A stretch of 19,668 bases of DNA from CAYOVG01 sp964407285 (GCA_964407285.1 CAYOVG010000096.1:1-19668); one strand, 5' to 3'; positions 1 to 7,493 are shown, counted from the first letter of the stretch. Translations and numbers: made by a program. Notes: generated from the sequence alone by a model not told the origin.

Positions 1-212
1 TCTCACATAGGAAAAAAAGGCTAAGGGATGGGGCTGGCTAAGTTGCGTTGTAGGGCTAAGAATTTCGAAAACTCTGGTCCGAAAAGTGGGGACGAGCACC
101 CAATTTAAGATTAATTTTTGGGGTAAGGAACATTATTCCAGTGTATTTACTGGCCTTGTTGTGGGAATATTAATCTATCCTTATCGTTCTCGGAAAGCCT
201 CCTAGACACACG
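1..212. other. Gene-free left edge with three GGCTAAG repeats
   Basis: No convincing coding frame, RNA gene or intact mobile element is visible here. The stretch is more AT-rich than the rest of the window. Its only obvious structure is three direct copies of GGCTAAG starting at 19, 36 and 54, that is 17 and 18 bp apart. It lies beyond the terminator of the minus-strand mini-gene and may be the end of a neighbouring unit outside the window. Confidence 0.4.
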
Positions 213-245
213 AAAAACCGGTCACCTGTCACCAAGTGACCGGTT
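213..245 (-). terminator. Intrinsic terminator of the desulforedoxin-like gene
   Basis: On the minus strand AACCGGTCAC and GTGACCGGTT form a perfect 10-bp stem (plus-strand arms 216-225 and 236-245) around a 10-nt loop. The stem runs straight into a short T tract read from 213-217. It lies about 100 nt past the stop codon of the gene at 347-502, so it fits a Rho-independent terminator for that small transcript. Confidence 0.75.
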
Positions 246-346
246 CTAGGGGAGATAGAAAACTACGACGGAAAGACTTACACCCTGGACTCTACAGACC
301 GAACATCGACACAAACTTTAGATTGCAGATCAACCCTCTGCTGCCG

Positions 347-502
347 CTACTTCTTCACGAGGTCCTTGCCGCAGCACTGGAGCGGCACGGTGCAAGCGGT
401 ATCACCCTGCCCGCAGGTGCAGGTCTTCTCTACTTTGAGTTCCAGTCCACAGCTATTACACACGAAAACGTCGCCCTTATGCATGTCACCGCAGTTTGCC
501 AT
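347..502 (-). CDS. Desulforedoxin-like cysteine-rich mini-protein
   Basis: A 51-residue protein beginning MANCGDMHKGDVFVC. Its pattern GDVFVCxxCGxxxKV, then CCGKDLVK at the end, matches desulforedoxin and the N-terminal domain of desulfoferrodoxin, where a CxxC pair and an adjacent CC pair bind one iron in a rubredoxin-like FeS4 site. Here those ligands would be C15, C18, C43 and C44. Compared with the 36-residue desulforedoxin there is an insertion between the pairs that carries C28, C30 and C37, and an extra C4, giving eight cysteines. The start is set by AGGAGG at 511-516, 8 nt before the ATG. The gene appears monocistronic, with its own terminator. A cytoplasmic electron-transfer or metal-binding role is inferred. 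A plain zinc-ribbon protein is the main alternative. Confidence 0.8.
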   Translation of the reverse strand: MANCGDMHKGDVFVCNSCGLELKVEKTCTCGQGDTACTVPLQCCGKDLVKK

Positions 503-586
503 CTAATCCACCTCCTGGCTAATGGCCGTCCGAACGTCCGCTGAAAAAAAATGTAACCCGTATGACACACGGCTCTAAACAAAAGA

Positions 587-614
587 AAGATAACTACTGT
601 CCGGCCTTTATCAA
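587..614 (-). promoter_or_regulatory. Candidate sigma70 promoter for the mini-gene
   Basis: Read on the minus strand, TTGATA (609-614) and TATCTT (587-592) are separated by 16 nt and lie about 85 nt upstream of the ATG at 502. Four bases of the -10 box match the consensus. The call rests on pattern and position only. Confidence 0.35.
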
Positions 615-656
615 CCCGGAACCCGGATTCATGGGGGTGCAGCCGCGCTCAAGCTC

Positions 657-665
657 TGGTACAAT
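657..665 (+). promoter_or_regulatory. Possible extended -10 element
   Basis: TGGTACAAT resembles an extended -10 box (TGn followed by TACAAT). It lies about 130 nt upstream of the plus-strand gene at 796. No good -35 box stands in front of it, so this is a weak candidate. The rest of the 503-795 spacer shows nothing else. Confidence 0.2.
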
Positions 666-795
666 CAAACGGAAAATCGGAGTATAGGAATAATGCCGGA
701 AAGGACCGAAAAACGCAGGCTAATGACGTAATGACGACAATCCCGCTCCGAACCTGCCTGCTGCACGATTTGCCATCTATTCAAAAGGAGGTCGC

Positions 796-1359
796 ATGGA
801 CCTGAGCGTGTTCGAGAAAATGGATGCCCCGGAGCTTCGAAGCTACATCGAGTTCCTGCTGTGGAACTACAGGGTGATGGACGCCTTCTGGTTCCTCAAC
901 GTTGAAGAGAAATTCGGGCAGCCGACCGCGGAAGCCCTCAACGAGAAGGTCTGGACCCGCGTGTCCGCAATGGCGGCCCGGGACCTGTGCAAGCGTTTCG
1001 GGATAGAGGGAAGGGGAGGGGCCGAAGGAGAGACCGGAGGAGAGGCCGGCGCGGAGGGCGGCCTGGACGCTTTCATGGCGGCCCTGCAGCTCTATCCCTG
1101 GACGCCCATCATCCGTTACCGGACGGAGAGGCGAGAGGGCGAGATAATCCTGTCCGTGCCCCACTGCCCCGCGCAGGAAGGGAGGCTCAAGCACGGCCTG
1201 GGCGAGTACGTCTGCAAGGAGATGCACCGGGCGGAGTTCCTGAGCTTTGCCCGCGAAGTGGACCCGCGCATCCGGGTCGAGTGCGTCTTCGCCCCGCCCG
1301 ACCCCCACCCCGACGATCTTTTCTGCAAGTGGAGGTTCACTTTAGCATCGCAAGATTGA
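796..1359 (+). CDS. DUF6125-like protein of unknown function
   Basis: A 187-residue soluble protein with no signal peptide or membrane segment. The N-terminal region (residues 13-60, with FLLWNYRVMDAFWFLNVEE) and the C-terminal part (CPAQEGRLKHGLGEYVCKEMHRAEF and VECVFAPPDPHPDDLFCKW, read as separate blocks) fit the DUF6125 family. That family is distantly reminiscent of L-2-amino-thiazoline-4-carboxylate hydrolase-like proteins. C124, C140, C163 and C177, with the nearby histidines, could form a metal or catalytic site, but this is inference. Residues 71-90 are a Gly/Glu-rich low-complexity insert, probably a surface loop. The start is well supported by AAGGAGGT at 785-792. The gene stands alone, with a hairpin after its stop. 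Family recall is from memory and the biochemical role is unknown. Confidence 0.75.
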   Translation: MDLSVFEKMDAPELRSYIEFLLWNYRVMDAFWFLNVEEKFGQPTAEALNEKVWTRVSAMAARDLCKRFGIEGRGGAEGETGGEAGAEGGLDAFMAALQLYPWTPIIRYRTERREGEIILSVPHCPAQEGRLKHGLGEYVCKEMHRAEFLSFAREVDPRIRVECVFAPPDPHPDDLFCKWRFTLASQD

Positions 1360-1377
1360 GCAGTCCCCCGCTTTTCC

Positions 1378-1410
1378 GCGCGTGCGCGGCGCACGCGCCT
1401 TATATTTATT
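1378..1410 (+). terminator. Probable terminator after the DUF6125-like gene
   Basis: GCGCGTG (1378-1384) and CACGCGC (1392-1398) form a GC-rich stem with a 7-nt loop. A T-rich but interrupted tract, CTTATATTTATT, follows. It lies 19 nt after the stop codon at 1359. Confidence 0.5.
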
Positions 1411-1472
1411 GCATCGGCATTCGTTCAGCCTTATCTGGATACATATGAACCCATCTGAAGACTGATCGCCCT

Positions 1473-1486
1473 GGTGACCGATCACC
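1473..1486. promoter_or_regulatory. Small inverted repeat upstream of the M16 protease
   Basis: GGTGA-CCGA-TCACC is a perfect 5-bp inverted repeat. It is flanked by two direct copies of TGATCGCCC at 1463-1471 and 1494-1502, 31 bp apart. The group lies 20-60 bp before the protease start codon, so an operator or an mRNA-leader structure is possible. No known regulator can be named. Confidence 0.25.
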
Positions 1487-1514
1487 CGATGGTTGATCGC
1501 CCCAATCGAGGCTC

Positions 1515-1519
1515 GGAGG
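1515..1519 (+). promoter_or_regulatory. Ribosome binding site that sets the M16 start
   Basis: GGAGG sits 5 nt before the ATG at 1525. The in-frame ATG at 1474, 51 nt upstream, has no Shine-Dalgarno match, and the extra residues it would add look non-conserved. Confidence 0.7.
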
Positions 1520-1524
1520 GAAAG

Positions 1525-4500
1525 ATGACTGTAAGCCACGGCTTTGAATTATTAAGAGAAAACGATATCCCGGAAATCAACGGCAAAGTCGGATTATACC
1601 GCCATGTCGGGACCGGCGCGCAACTCATGTCGGTAATCAATGCGGATGAAAATAAAGTGTTCGGCATATCCTTTCGCACCCCGCCGGCCGATTCCACGGG
1701 GGTCGCGCACATCCTGGAGCATTCCGTCCTTTGCGGGTCGCGCAAATACCCTCTCAAGGAACCGTTCGTCGAACTGCTCAAGGGCTCGCTCAAGACGTTC
1801 CTCAACGCCTTCACCTATCCCGACAAAACCTGCTACCCGGTGGCGAGCCAGAACGCGCAGGACTTCTACAACCTGGTGGACGTCTACCTGGACGCCGTGT
1901 TCCACCCGAGGCTCACCCCTTTCGTCCTGCAGCAGGAGGGTTGGCACTACGAACTGGAAGACCCGGACGCCCCCCTCACCATCAAGGGGGTCGTCTTCAA
2001 CGAGATGAAGGGCAACTACTCGTCTCCGGAACGGATACTCTCCGAGTACTCGCAGCAGTTCCTCTTTCCGGATAACACGTACGGGTTCGAATCGGGCGGT
2101 GACCCGCACCGTATCCCGGACCTCACCTTCAGCGAGTTCGAAGCCTTCCACCGCAGGTTCTACCATCCGGCCAACGCGCGCATCTACTTCTACGGCGACG
2201 ACGATCCCGAGCGGCGGCTCCGCATCCTCGACGAATACCTGAAGGATTTCGGCCCCTCCGAAGTGGATTCGACCGTGAGCCTTCAGCCCCGATTCGACCG
2301 GCCGAGGCGCATCACGCGCCCCTTCGCCGCCCCGAAGCCGGAAGCGGATGAGGAGGATGCGACGGATGACGGCTCCGCCGGCTCCCCCGGCCCCAAAGGC
2401 ATGGTCACGGTCAGTTGGCTGCTTCCGGAAACGGTCGAAGCCGAAACGACCATGTCCTTCTACATTCTGGAGTACATTCTTCTCGGCATGCCGGGCTCGC
2501 CGCTTCGCAAGGCCCTCATCGATTCGGGGCTCGGCGAGGACCTGACCGGCGTGGGACTCGAAGCCGAACTGCGCCAGATGTACTTCTCGACCGGCCTCAA
2601 GGGGATCGATCCCGCCAACGCGGACCGCGTCGAAGCGCTCATCGTGGAAACCCTTACGAAGCTCGCCAAAGAGGGCATCGACCCCCTCACGGTGGAAGCG
2701 GCGATGAACACGGTTGAATTCCGGCTTCGCGAAAACAACACCGGTTCCTACCCGAGAGGGCTCGCCCTCATGCTGCGCGCTCTCACCACCTGGCTCTACG
2801 ACGGCGACCCGTTCGCGCTTCCCGCTTTCGAGAAGCTGCTGGATGCCGTGAAGTCCCGCCTGGCGGAGAACAAATCCTATTTCGAGGGTATGATCGACTG
2901 CTTCTTCCTGAACAATCCGCACCGCCTGACGCTCATCATGGAACCCGACCCGGAGATGGAAGAGCGGGAAGCCGGTCTCGAGCGCGAGCGCCTGGAGAAG
3001 GTCAAGGCGTCGATGACCCCGGACGAACTCCGGCAGATCATCGAAAACACCCGTGAACTCAAGCGGCTGCAATCCACTCCGGATTCCCCGGAAGCTTTGG
3101 CGACGATCCCGACCCTGCGGATCGAGGACCTGGACAGGAAGAACAAAACCATCCCGATAGCCGTCAGCGAGCAGGGCAGGGCCGGCATCCTCCACCACGA
3201 CCTGGACACCAACGGGATCGTCTATCTCGACCTGGGGTTGAACCTGCGCGCCTTGAAGCAGAAGCACCTGCCCTACGTGCCGCTTTTCGGCAGGGCGCTC
3301 CTGGAGATGGGAACGGAGAAGGAGGATTACGTCGCTTTGTCTCAGCGTATCAGCCGTCAGACCGGCGGAATCCACCCCCAGGAGTTCACGTCGACGAGGG
3401 CAAGCGGAAACGGCTCCGGCCCCGGGCAAGCCGTGACGTGGTCGGTTCTTCGCACCAAGGCCATGGCGGGGAGGGCGCACGAACTGCTCGACATCCTGCG
3501 GGACGTGCTCCTCACGGTGCGGCTGGATGATCGCGACCGGTTCCGTCAAATCGTGCTGGAGGAAAAAGCCAGGCAGGAGCAGGGAATGGCCCCTTCCGGC
3601 CATCACATCGTGGATTCGCGGCTGCGGGCGCATTTCAGCGAGGCCGACTGGGTGTCGGAACAGATGGAAGGCGTGAGCTACTTCTTCTTTCTGCGCGCAC
3701 TGGCCGAAGCCGTCGACCGGAACTGGCCGGAAGTCCTGAGCGTCCTCGAGGAGATACGCCATGTGCTGGTGCACCGCAACACCCTGATCGCCAATGTGAC
3801 TCTGAACGGGGACGGCTGGGCCGAATTCCAGCCCATGCTGCGGGACTTTCTCGGTTCGTTCCCCACGGCGGGACCCCTCACGGAGGCGGTGTGGACCCCC
3901 GAGCCGGTCCCGGTCTTCGAAGGCCTCTCCATGCCCACCCAGGTCAACTATGTGGGCAAAGGGGCCGACCTCTACGGACTCGGCTACCGGTACCACGGTT
4001 CCGCCCTGGCCATCACCCGCTACATTCGTACATCCTGGCTCTGGGACCAGGTCCGGGTCCAGGGGGGAGCATACGGCGCCTTCTGCAGCCTCAACCGCCT
4101 TTCGGGCATTCTTACGTTCGTCTCCTACCGGGACCCGAACCTCATCAGCACCCTGGACGCCTTCGACCGGACGGTGCAGTTTCTGGCCGACGCCGACATC
4201 GGACCCGACGAACTGAGGAAAGCCATCATCGGGGCCATCGGCGACATCGACAGCTACATGCTTCCCAGCGCCAAGGGATACGCGTCCATGGCGCGCTATC
4301 TTACCGGGGATTCGGAAGAAGAGCGCCAGAGGCTGCGCGACGAGGTGCTCGGGACCACGGTGCGGCACTTCAGGGCGTTCGGGGAAGTGCTGCGGGATGT
4401 GAGGGACAAGGGGATCGTCAAGGTGCTCGGTTCGCAGAGCACCCTGGAAAAGGCGGTGGACGACGGCCTCGGGGGCATGAACATCCTCAAGGTGCTGTAA
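1525..4500 (+). CDS. PreP/Cym1-type M16C zinc metallopeptidase
   Basis: A 991-residue peptidase of the presequence-protease type, which degrades unstructured peptides inside a closed two-half chamber. The inverted zinc motif HILEH (H62, E65, H66) and the distal ligand E160 in FNEMKG match human PITRM1 (HxxEH with Glu about 100 residues later). The C-terminal half keeps the substrate-binding Arg-Tyr pair (R844 and Y850 in VRVQGGAYGA, the same spacing as R900/Y906 in PITRM1). Length is normal for the family and all four homologous domains appear present. An acidic Pro/Gly linker lies at about 271-293. No signal peptide is seen, so a cytoplasmic peptide-clearing role is likely. The first ATG of the frame (1474) is rejected in favour of 1525 on ribosome-site evidence. 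Confidence 0.93.
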   Translation: MTVSHGFELLRENDIPEINGKVGLYRHVGTGAQLMSVINADENKVFGISFRTPPADSTGVAHILEHSVLCGSRKYPLKEPFVELLKGSLKTFLNAFTYPDKTCYPVASQNAQDFYNLVDVYLDAVFHPRLTPFVLQQEGWHYELEDPDAPLTIKGVVFNEMKGNYSSPERILSEYSQQFLFPDNTYGFESGGDPHRIPDLTFSEFEAFHRRFYHPANARIYFYGDDDPERRLRILDEYLKDFGPSEVDSTVSLQPRFDRPRRITRPFAAPKPEADEEDATDDGSAGSPGPKGMVTVSWLLPETVEAETTMSFYILEYILLGMPGSPLRKALIDSGLGEDLTGVGLEAELRQMYFSTGLKGIDPANADRVEALIVETLTKLAKEGIDPLTVEAAMNTVEFRLRENNTGSYPRGLALMLRALTTWLYDGDPFALPAFEKLLDAVKSRLAENKSYFEGMIDCFFLNNPHRLTLIMEPDPEMEEREAGLERERLEKVKASMTPDELRQIIENTRELKRLQSTPDSPEALATIPTLRIEDLDRKNKTIPIAVSEQGRAGILHHDLDTNGIVYLDLGLNLRALKQKHLPYVPLFGRALLEMGTEKEDYVALSQRISRQTGGIHPQEFTSTRASGNGSGPGQAVTWSVLRTKAMAGRAHELLDILRDVLLTVRLDDRDRFRQIVLEEKARQEQGMAPSGHHIVDSRLRAHFSEADWVSEQMEGVSYFFFLRALAEAVDRNWPEVLSVLEEIRHVLVHRNTLIANVTLNGDGWAEFQPMLRDFLGSFPTAGPLTEAVWTPEPVPVFEGLSMPTQVNYVGKGADLYGLGYRYHGSALAITRYIRTSWLWDQVRVQGGAYGAFCSLNRLSGILTFVSYRDPNLISTLDAFDRTVQFLADADIGPDELRKAIIGAIGDIDSYMLPSAKGYASMARYLTGDSEEERQRLRDEVLGTTVRHFRAFGEVLRDVRDKGIVKVLGSQSTLEKAVDDGLGGMNILKVL

Positions 4501-4637
4501 CCGCATGTTGATTGATTGAACCTGATCGAGCGCAACCTGGCCGAGTGTGATTGGATGTGATCGGGATGCGGGATTGGTGGGATGTTCGGGAAGTGGATGA
4601 TGTGGATGCAGATGTAATGGACAATGGATAAAGGTGT

Positions 4638-5687
4638 ATGACCGCGCGAAACGATTCTCAAATGTGCATAGGGGCGTTGCGGGAGACGGCTCATATGCTG
4701 AGCGGCGTTCTCCAGGAACCTGAGGTCGTCCGGGTGCTCCTGAACCAGGTCGTTTCCGTTCTTCCGGTTCGGAAGGCCATGGCGCTTCTACTCAGCCCCG
4801 ACTGCAATTCGCTCCTGCTGGGCGGTTCCGTGGGACTGAGCGACGCCTACCTGGCCAGGATGCCCGTTCTCCTTCCGGAAAGCCCCATGGATCAGCGTGC
4901 GCTCGCGGGAGAGCAGATCGTCATGGATGTCGCCGGAATGCCCGGTCTTCGGGATTCGGGCCTGGTCCAGGACGGCGTGCACACCGTCATGATCGTTCCG
5001 CTCATGGTCCGGGAGCACGCCATCGGGGTGCTCCATGCGTACTTCGACAAGGTGATTCTCGAAAGGAACGAACCTCTCGGGTTGCTCATCGCCCTGGCGG
5101 ACCTGGGCGCCCTGTCCATCGAAAAGGTCCGGCTGCACCGGAGCCTTTTTCGCATCGCCGCTGCTCTCAACTCGTCGCTGGACCTGCAGGCGATGCTCCT
5201 GCGCGTGCTGGAGGCTACCGTCGAGGAGATGAGCCTCAAGGCGGCTTCGGTCCGTTTGCTGGAGAAAAAGCCCGGCACGTTGCGGCTCATTGCATCCTAC
5301 GGGCTGAGCGAAGCCTACCAGACCAAGGGTGAAATCCATCTCGACAAGAGCGGCATAGACCGGCAGGTGCTGAGCGGCGAAACGGTGGTGATGTACGATG
5401 TGGAGCGGGAGCCGGGTTTGGAATACCCCGAGGCGGTCCTGCGGGAGGGGATACGCTCCGTCCTGGTCGTGCCGATGAAGTTGAAGGCGCGCCCGTTGGG
5501 GGTCATGCGGGTGTATTCGGCCCAACCGCGGCTCTTCTCCTCCGTGGCGGTGAGTTTCCTGCAGTCGGTGGCCGACCTGGTAAGCCTGGCCATCGAGAAC
5601 GCGGAGCTTTATGCGGCCCTTCAGGCCCGGAACAAGGACCTCAACCTCGACCTGGCCGACTGGCGTCAGTTCCTGGCTCTGGGGTAG
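4638..5687 (+). CDS. Tandem GAF-domain protein without output domain
   Basis: A 349-residue cytoplasmic protein made of two GAF domains, roughly residues 20-165 and 175-325. Each carries the typical core pattern: GVHTVMIVPL...IGVLHAY at 113-135 and GIRSVLVVPM...LGVMRVYS at 271-294. Helices connect the domains, and a short C-terminal helix ends at 349. No kinase, cyclase, phosphodiesterase, helix-turn-helix or ATPase domain follows, so it probably acts through a partner or as a small-molecule or redox-responsive adaptor. The ligand cannot be read from the sequence. The start is uncertain: the ATG at 4638 has only AAAGGTG close by, while M20 at 4695 has GGGAG 9 nt upstream. A helix before M20 looks like family sequence, which favours 4638. 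It lies 137 bp after the protease gene and may be a separate unit. Confidence 0.85.
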   Translation: MTARNDSQMCIGALRETAHMLSGVLQEPEVVRVLLNQVVSVLPVRKAMALLLSPDCNSLLLGGSVGLSDAYLARMPVLLPESPMDQRALAGEQIVMDVAGMPGLRDSGLVQDGVHTVMIVPLMVREHAIGVLHAYFDKVILERNEPLGLLIALADLGALSIEKVRLHRSLFRIAAALNSSLDLQAMLLRVLEATVEEMSLKAASVRLLEKKPGTLRLIASYGLSEAYQTKGEIHLDKSGIDRQVLSGETVVMYDVEREPGLEYPEAVLREGIRSVLVVPMKLKARPLGVMRVYSAQPRLFSSVAVSFLQSVADLVSLAIENAELYAALQARNKDLNLDLADWRQFLALG

Positions 5688-5736
5688 CGGGGGGCATTCG
5701 CGTACCCGTTGGTGGACGGATGACGTTCTTTCGTTC

Positions 5737-5788
5737 GTCGCCACGCTTCCGCGCATGCGTGTTAGCGTGGGGATTCGCATGTGGCGAC
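5737..5788. repeat. Nested inverted repeats
   Basis: GTCGCCAC (5737-5744) pairs with GTGGCGAC (5781-5788). Overlapping it, CCACGCT (5741-5747) pairs with AGCGTGG (5764-5770). The two pairings compete for the same left arm. They directly adjoin the larger hairpin at 5790. Confidence 0.5.
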
Positions 5789-5789
5789 T

Positions 5790-5859
5790 GACGGCAGGGA
5801 GGGGTTTCGTCTCCCCGCCCAGACTCCACATGGCGGGGACCAAGCCCCTCCCTACCGTC
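5790..5859. repeat. Large REP-like imperfect palindrome
   Basis: The left arm at 5790-5819 and the right arm at 5832-5859 are near-perfect reverse complements, 30 and 28 nt long, with a 12-nt loop. The core GGAGGGGTTTCGTCTCCCCGCC is close to a block at 13912-13936, which suggests a dispersed repeat family. It may also act as the transcription end of the GAF gene. Confidence 0.7.
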
Positions 5860-5891
5860 GCGCATCTCAAAGCGCAAGCGTGAATCGCGTT

Positions 5892-5927
5892 ACGGAGGCT
5901 TGCCCTCCGTGGAGCGCCGCCGGCTCC
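5892..5927. repeat. Two tandem short hairpins
   Basis: ACGGAGG-CTTGC-CCTCCGT (5892-5910) is followed immediately by GGAGC-GCCGCCG-GCTCC (5911-5927). Paired GC-rich hairpins in a spacer are typical of REP/BIME-type elements. No transposase is nearby. Confidence 0.55.
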
Positions 5928-6025
5928 GGTCTTTAGGTCGGCGCGCGCTCCCGCGCGGGAACGGGAACGCGGGAAATGCGACGACTACGACATTGCGGAG
6001 AACTTCGTTTGACGAGAGGATACCG

Positions 6026-6820
6026 ATGACGATCGTCCTGGGCCTCTTCGGCGCCGGTCTGCTTGCGGGCATCCTGGGAGCCCTCATGGGGCTTGGTGGA
6101 GGCATCTTCCTGGTCCCGTTGCTCTCTTTTTTCTTTCACCTGCCCATCCGCGTCGCCGTGGGCGCCAGCCTGGTGGGAGTGATAGCGACGTCGGCGGGAG
6201 TTGCGGCCATCGCTCCGCGGGGCCGCGGGGCGGATGTGTCGCTTGCGTTGCGGCTGGAAGTCGCGTCAACGGCGGGGGCAATCGGTGGAGGAATGCTCGC
6301 GGGTTTCTTCGACACCCGGTTGTTGAATATTCTATTCGCATCCGTCGTCTTCCTTGCCGCGGGATACACGCTCTACAAGGCGCGGGGCAAGAAAGCCGGG
6401 CGCGGGGGGGCGGGCATGGTTCCCGATCGGCTGTTTCGCACCGATTACAAACCGGTTCGCTGGCCGGCCGGGTTGTCCGCCTCGGCGCTGGCCGGGATGA
6501 TTTCGGGGCTGCTGGGCGTGGGGGGCGGCTTCATCAAGGTGCCCGTCATGTATGCGGTGATGGATATACCGTTGGGGATCGCCACGGCCACCAGCAACTT
6601 CATGGTGGGGATAACGGCGGCGGCGAGCGTTTTCGTTTACTATGGACGGGGGGACATCCATCCGGCGCTCGTGGTCCCGACGGCTCTCGGAGTGTTCGTA
6701 GGGGCGATGCTGGGAGCGTTCGTGCTGTCCCGCCTGCGGGCGTCGTGGTTGCGCACGGCCCTCGTGGGCCTGCTGTTCCTGATGGGGATTCACATGTTGA
6801 TCGAAGGTTTGCGGCAGTGA
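6026..6820 (+). CDS. TSUP (TauE/SafE) family anion exporter
   Basis: A 264-residue polytopic membrane protein of normal family length. It shows the internal duplication expected of the family: GALMGLGGGIFLVPLL at 18-33 and SGLLGVGGGFIKVPVM at 160-175. About eight hydrophobic segments are present, with a positively charged loop at 118-146. Relatives move sulfite, sulfoacetate, taurine-derived or related anions across the inner membrane; the substrate here is unknown. GAGAGGA at 6014-6020, 5 nt before ATG 6026, fixes the start. The upstream extension of the frame to 5900 runs through hairpin repeats and is rejected. It sits 65 bp before a DUF1634 gene, a common pairing for this family. Confidence 0.9.
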   Translation: MTIVLGLFGAGLLAGILGALMGLGGGIFLVPLLSFFFHLPIRVAVGASLVGVIATSAGVAAIAPRGRGADVSLALRLEVASTAGAIGGGMLAGFFDTRLLNILFASVVFLAAGYTLYKARGKKAGRGGAGMVPDRLFRTDYKPVRWPAGLSASALAGMISGLLGVGGGFIKVPVMYAVMDIPLGIATATSNFMVGITAAASVFVYYGRGDIHPALVVPTALGVFVGAMLGAFVLSRLRASWLRTALVGLLFLMGIHMLIEGLRQ

Positions 6821-6885
6821 CGTTCGTTCGGGATCGGGCGTTTATAAAAGCGATGCCGTACATTCACTATCGGGAGGACCCTTCA

Positions 6886-7368
6886 ATGAACGCTAAGGGG
6901 CGCGCTACCCTCGACAGGGTCGATAGGGACGAAAACCCGGAGCATGTCTCCATGAACGGGAACGTCGGCCGCAGGGAGGAGAAATCGATCCCTCTCTCGC
7001 CGACCGAAGGCGCGATCAACAAGCCCGGGGAGCATAGGGACCTGGACGCGAAAATGCGGACGGTTTCGCTCGTGTTTTCGGTAGTGGCCTTCGGACTCAT
7101 GATCTATGGATTTGCGGATGCCGCTGCCGGCAGCGGTTTCACGATTCCGGGAGAACCCGCCGTATCGCCGGCGGAATTGGCTCGGCTGCGCCTGACGGCC
7201 GTATCCCTGTCCTGCATGAGCGCGGGAATCGTCCTGCTGGCCGCACTGCCCACGGTGCGCGTGGTTATGGCCATATGGCTTTATACGAGGGCTCATGATT
7301 TCTTCAATGCCGCAGTCGCGGTGGTGGTGCTCCTGGAACTCCTGGTAAGCCTGCATTTCGGTGTGTGA
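6886..7368 (+). CDS. DUF1634-family membrane protein, TSUP partner
   Basis: A 160-residue protein with a hydrophilic N-terminal tail (1-57) and three predicted membrane segments at about 58-79, 105-131 and 137-157. The second and third segments, with ARLRLTAVSLSCMSAG and TVRVVMAIWLYTRAHDFF, fit DUF1634. Members of that family are usually encoded next to TSUP exporters and are thought to assist them. The start is set by GGGAGG at 6872-6877, 8 nt before ATG 6886. Earlier in-frame starts would overlap the exporter gene or lack a ribosome site. The charged tail of about 57 residues seems long for the family. It is likely co-transcribed with the exporter, and its exact function is unknown. Confidence 0.78.
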   Translation: MNAKGRATLDRVDRDENPEHVSMNGNVGRREEKSIPLSPTEGAINKPGEHRDLDAKMRTVSLVFSVVAFGLMIYGFADAAAGSGFTIPGEPAVSPAELARLRLTAVSLSCMSAGIVLLAALPTVRVVMAIWLYTRAHDFFNAAVAVVVLLELLVSLHFGV

Positions 7369-7471
7369 AGCGCGTCAGCGCGTTTCGGTTCGCGATTTGC
7401 CATGATCTGCTATCTACAAGTTCTGTAGACCCCTTAGGCCTCATGACCGACAGGGTAAGAACAATACCCGC

Positions 7472-7493
7472 AAGCCGGCTATCTTGCCGGCTT
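7472..7493 (+). terminator. Hairpin after the TSUP-DUF1634 pair
   Basis: AAGCCGGC and GCCGGCTT form a perfect 8-bp stem around TATCTT, about 100 nt after the DUF1634 stop. The following sequence (TCAACTGG) is not a strong T tract, so it is either a weak terminator or a repeat remnant. Confidence 0.4.

Larger units (their letters stand above)
5688..6025. other. Spacer filled with hairpin repeats
   Basis: This 338-bp spacer has no gene. It holds a nested inverted repeat, a large 28-30 bp hairpin and two short tandem hairpins, listed separately. The frame that reads leftwards from the exporter into this spacer is not coding. Confidence 0.6.

Noticed and set aside
61..120. Remnant of an IS200/RAYT-type element around GTGGGGACGAGCACCC
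   Set aside because: The motif felt familiar from element flanks, but no transposase fragment or matching end can be shown in the window.
236..544. A 102-codon plus-strand frame over the mini-gene
   Set aside because: It is antisense to the desulforedoxin-like gene, has no ribosome site and crosses the terminator stem.
1594..4506. A 970-codon open frame antisense to the M16 protease
   Set aside because: It mirrors the codons of a clearly conserved protease in a GC-rich gene, has no recognisable domain and has no ribosome site. It is a composition shadow.
5900..6025. N-terminal extension of the TSUP exporter
   Set aside because: The extra 42 codons run through hairpin repeats and are Arg-rich; the ATG at 6026 has a good ribosome site and begins a normal first helix.
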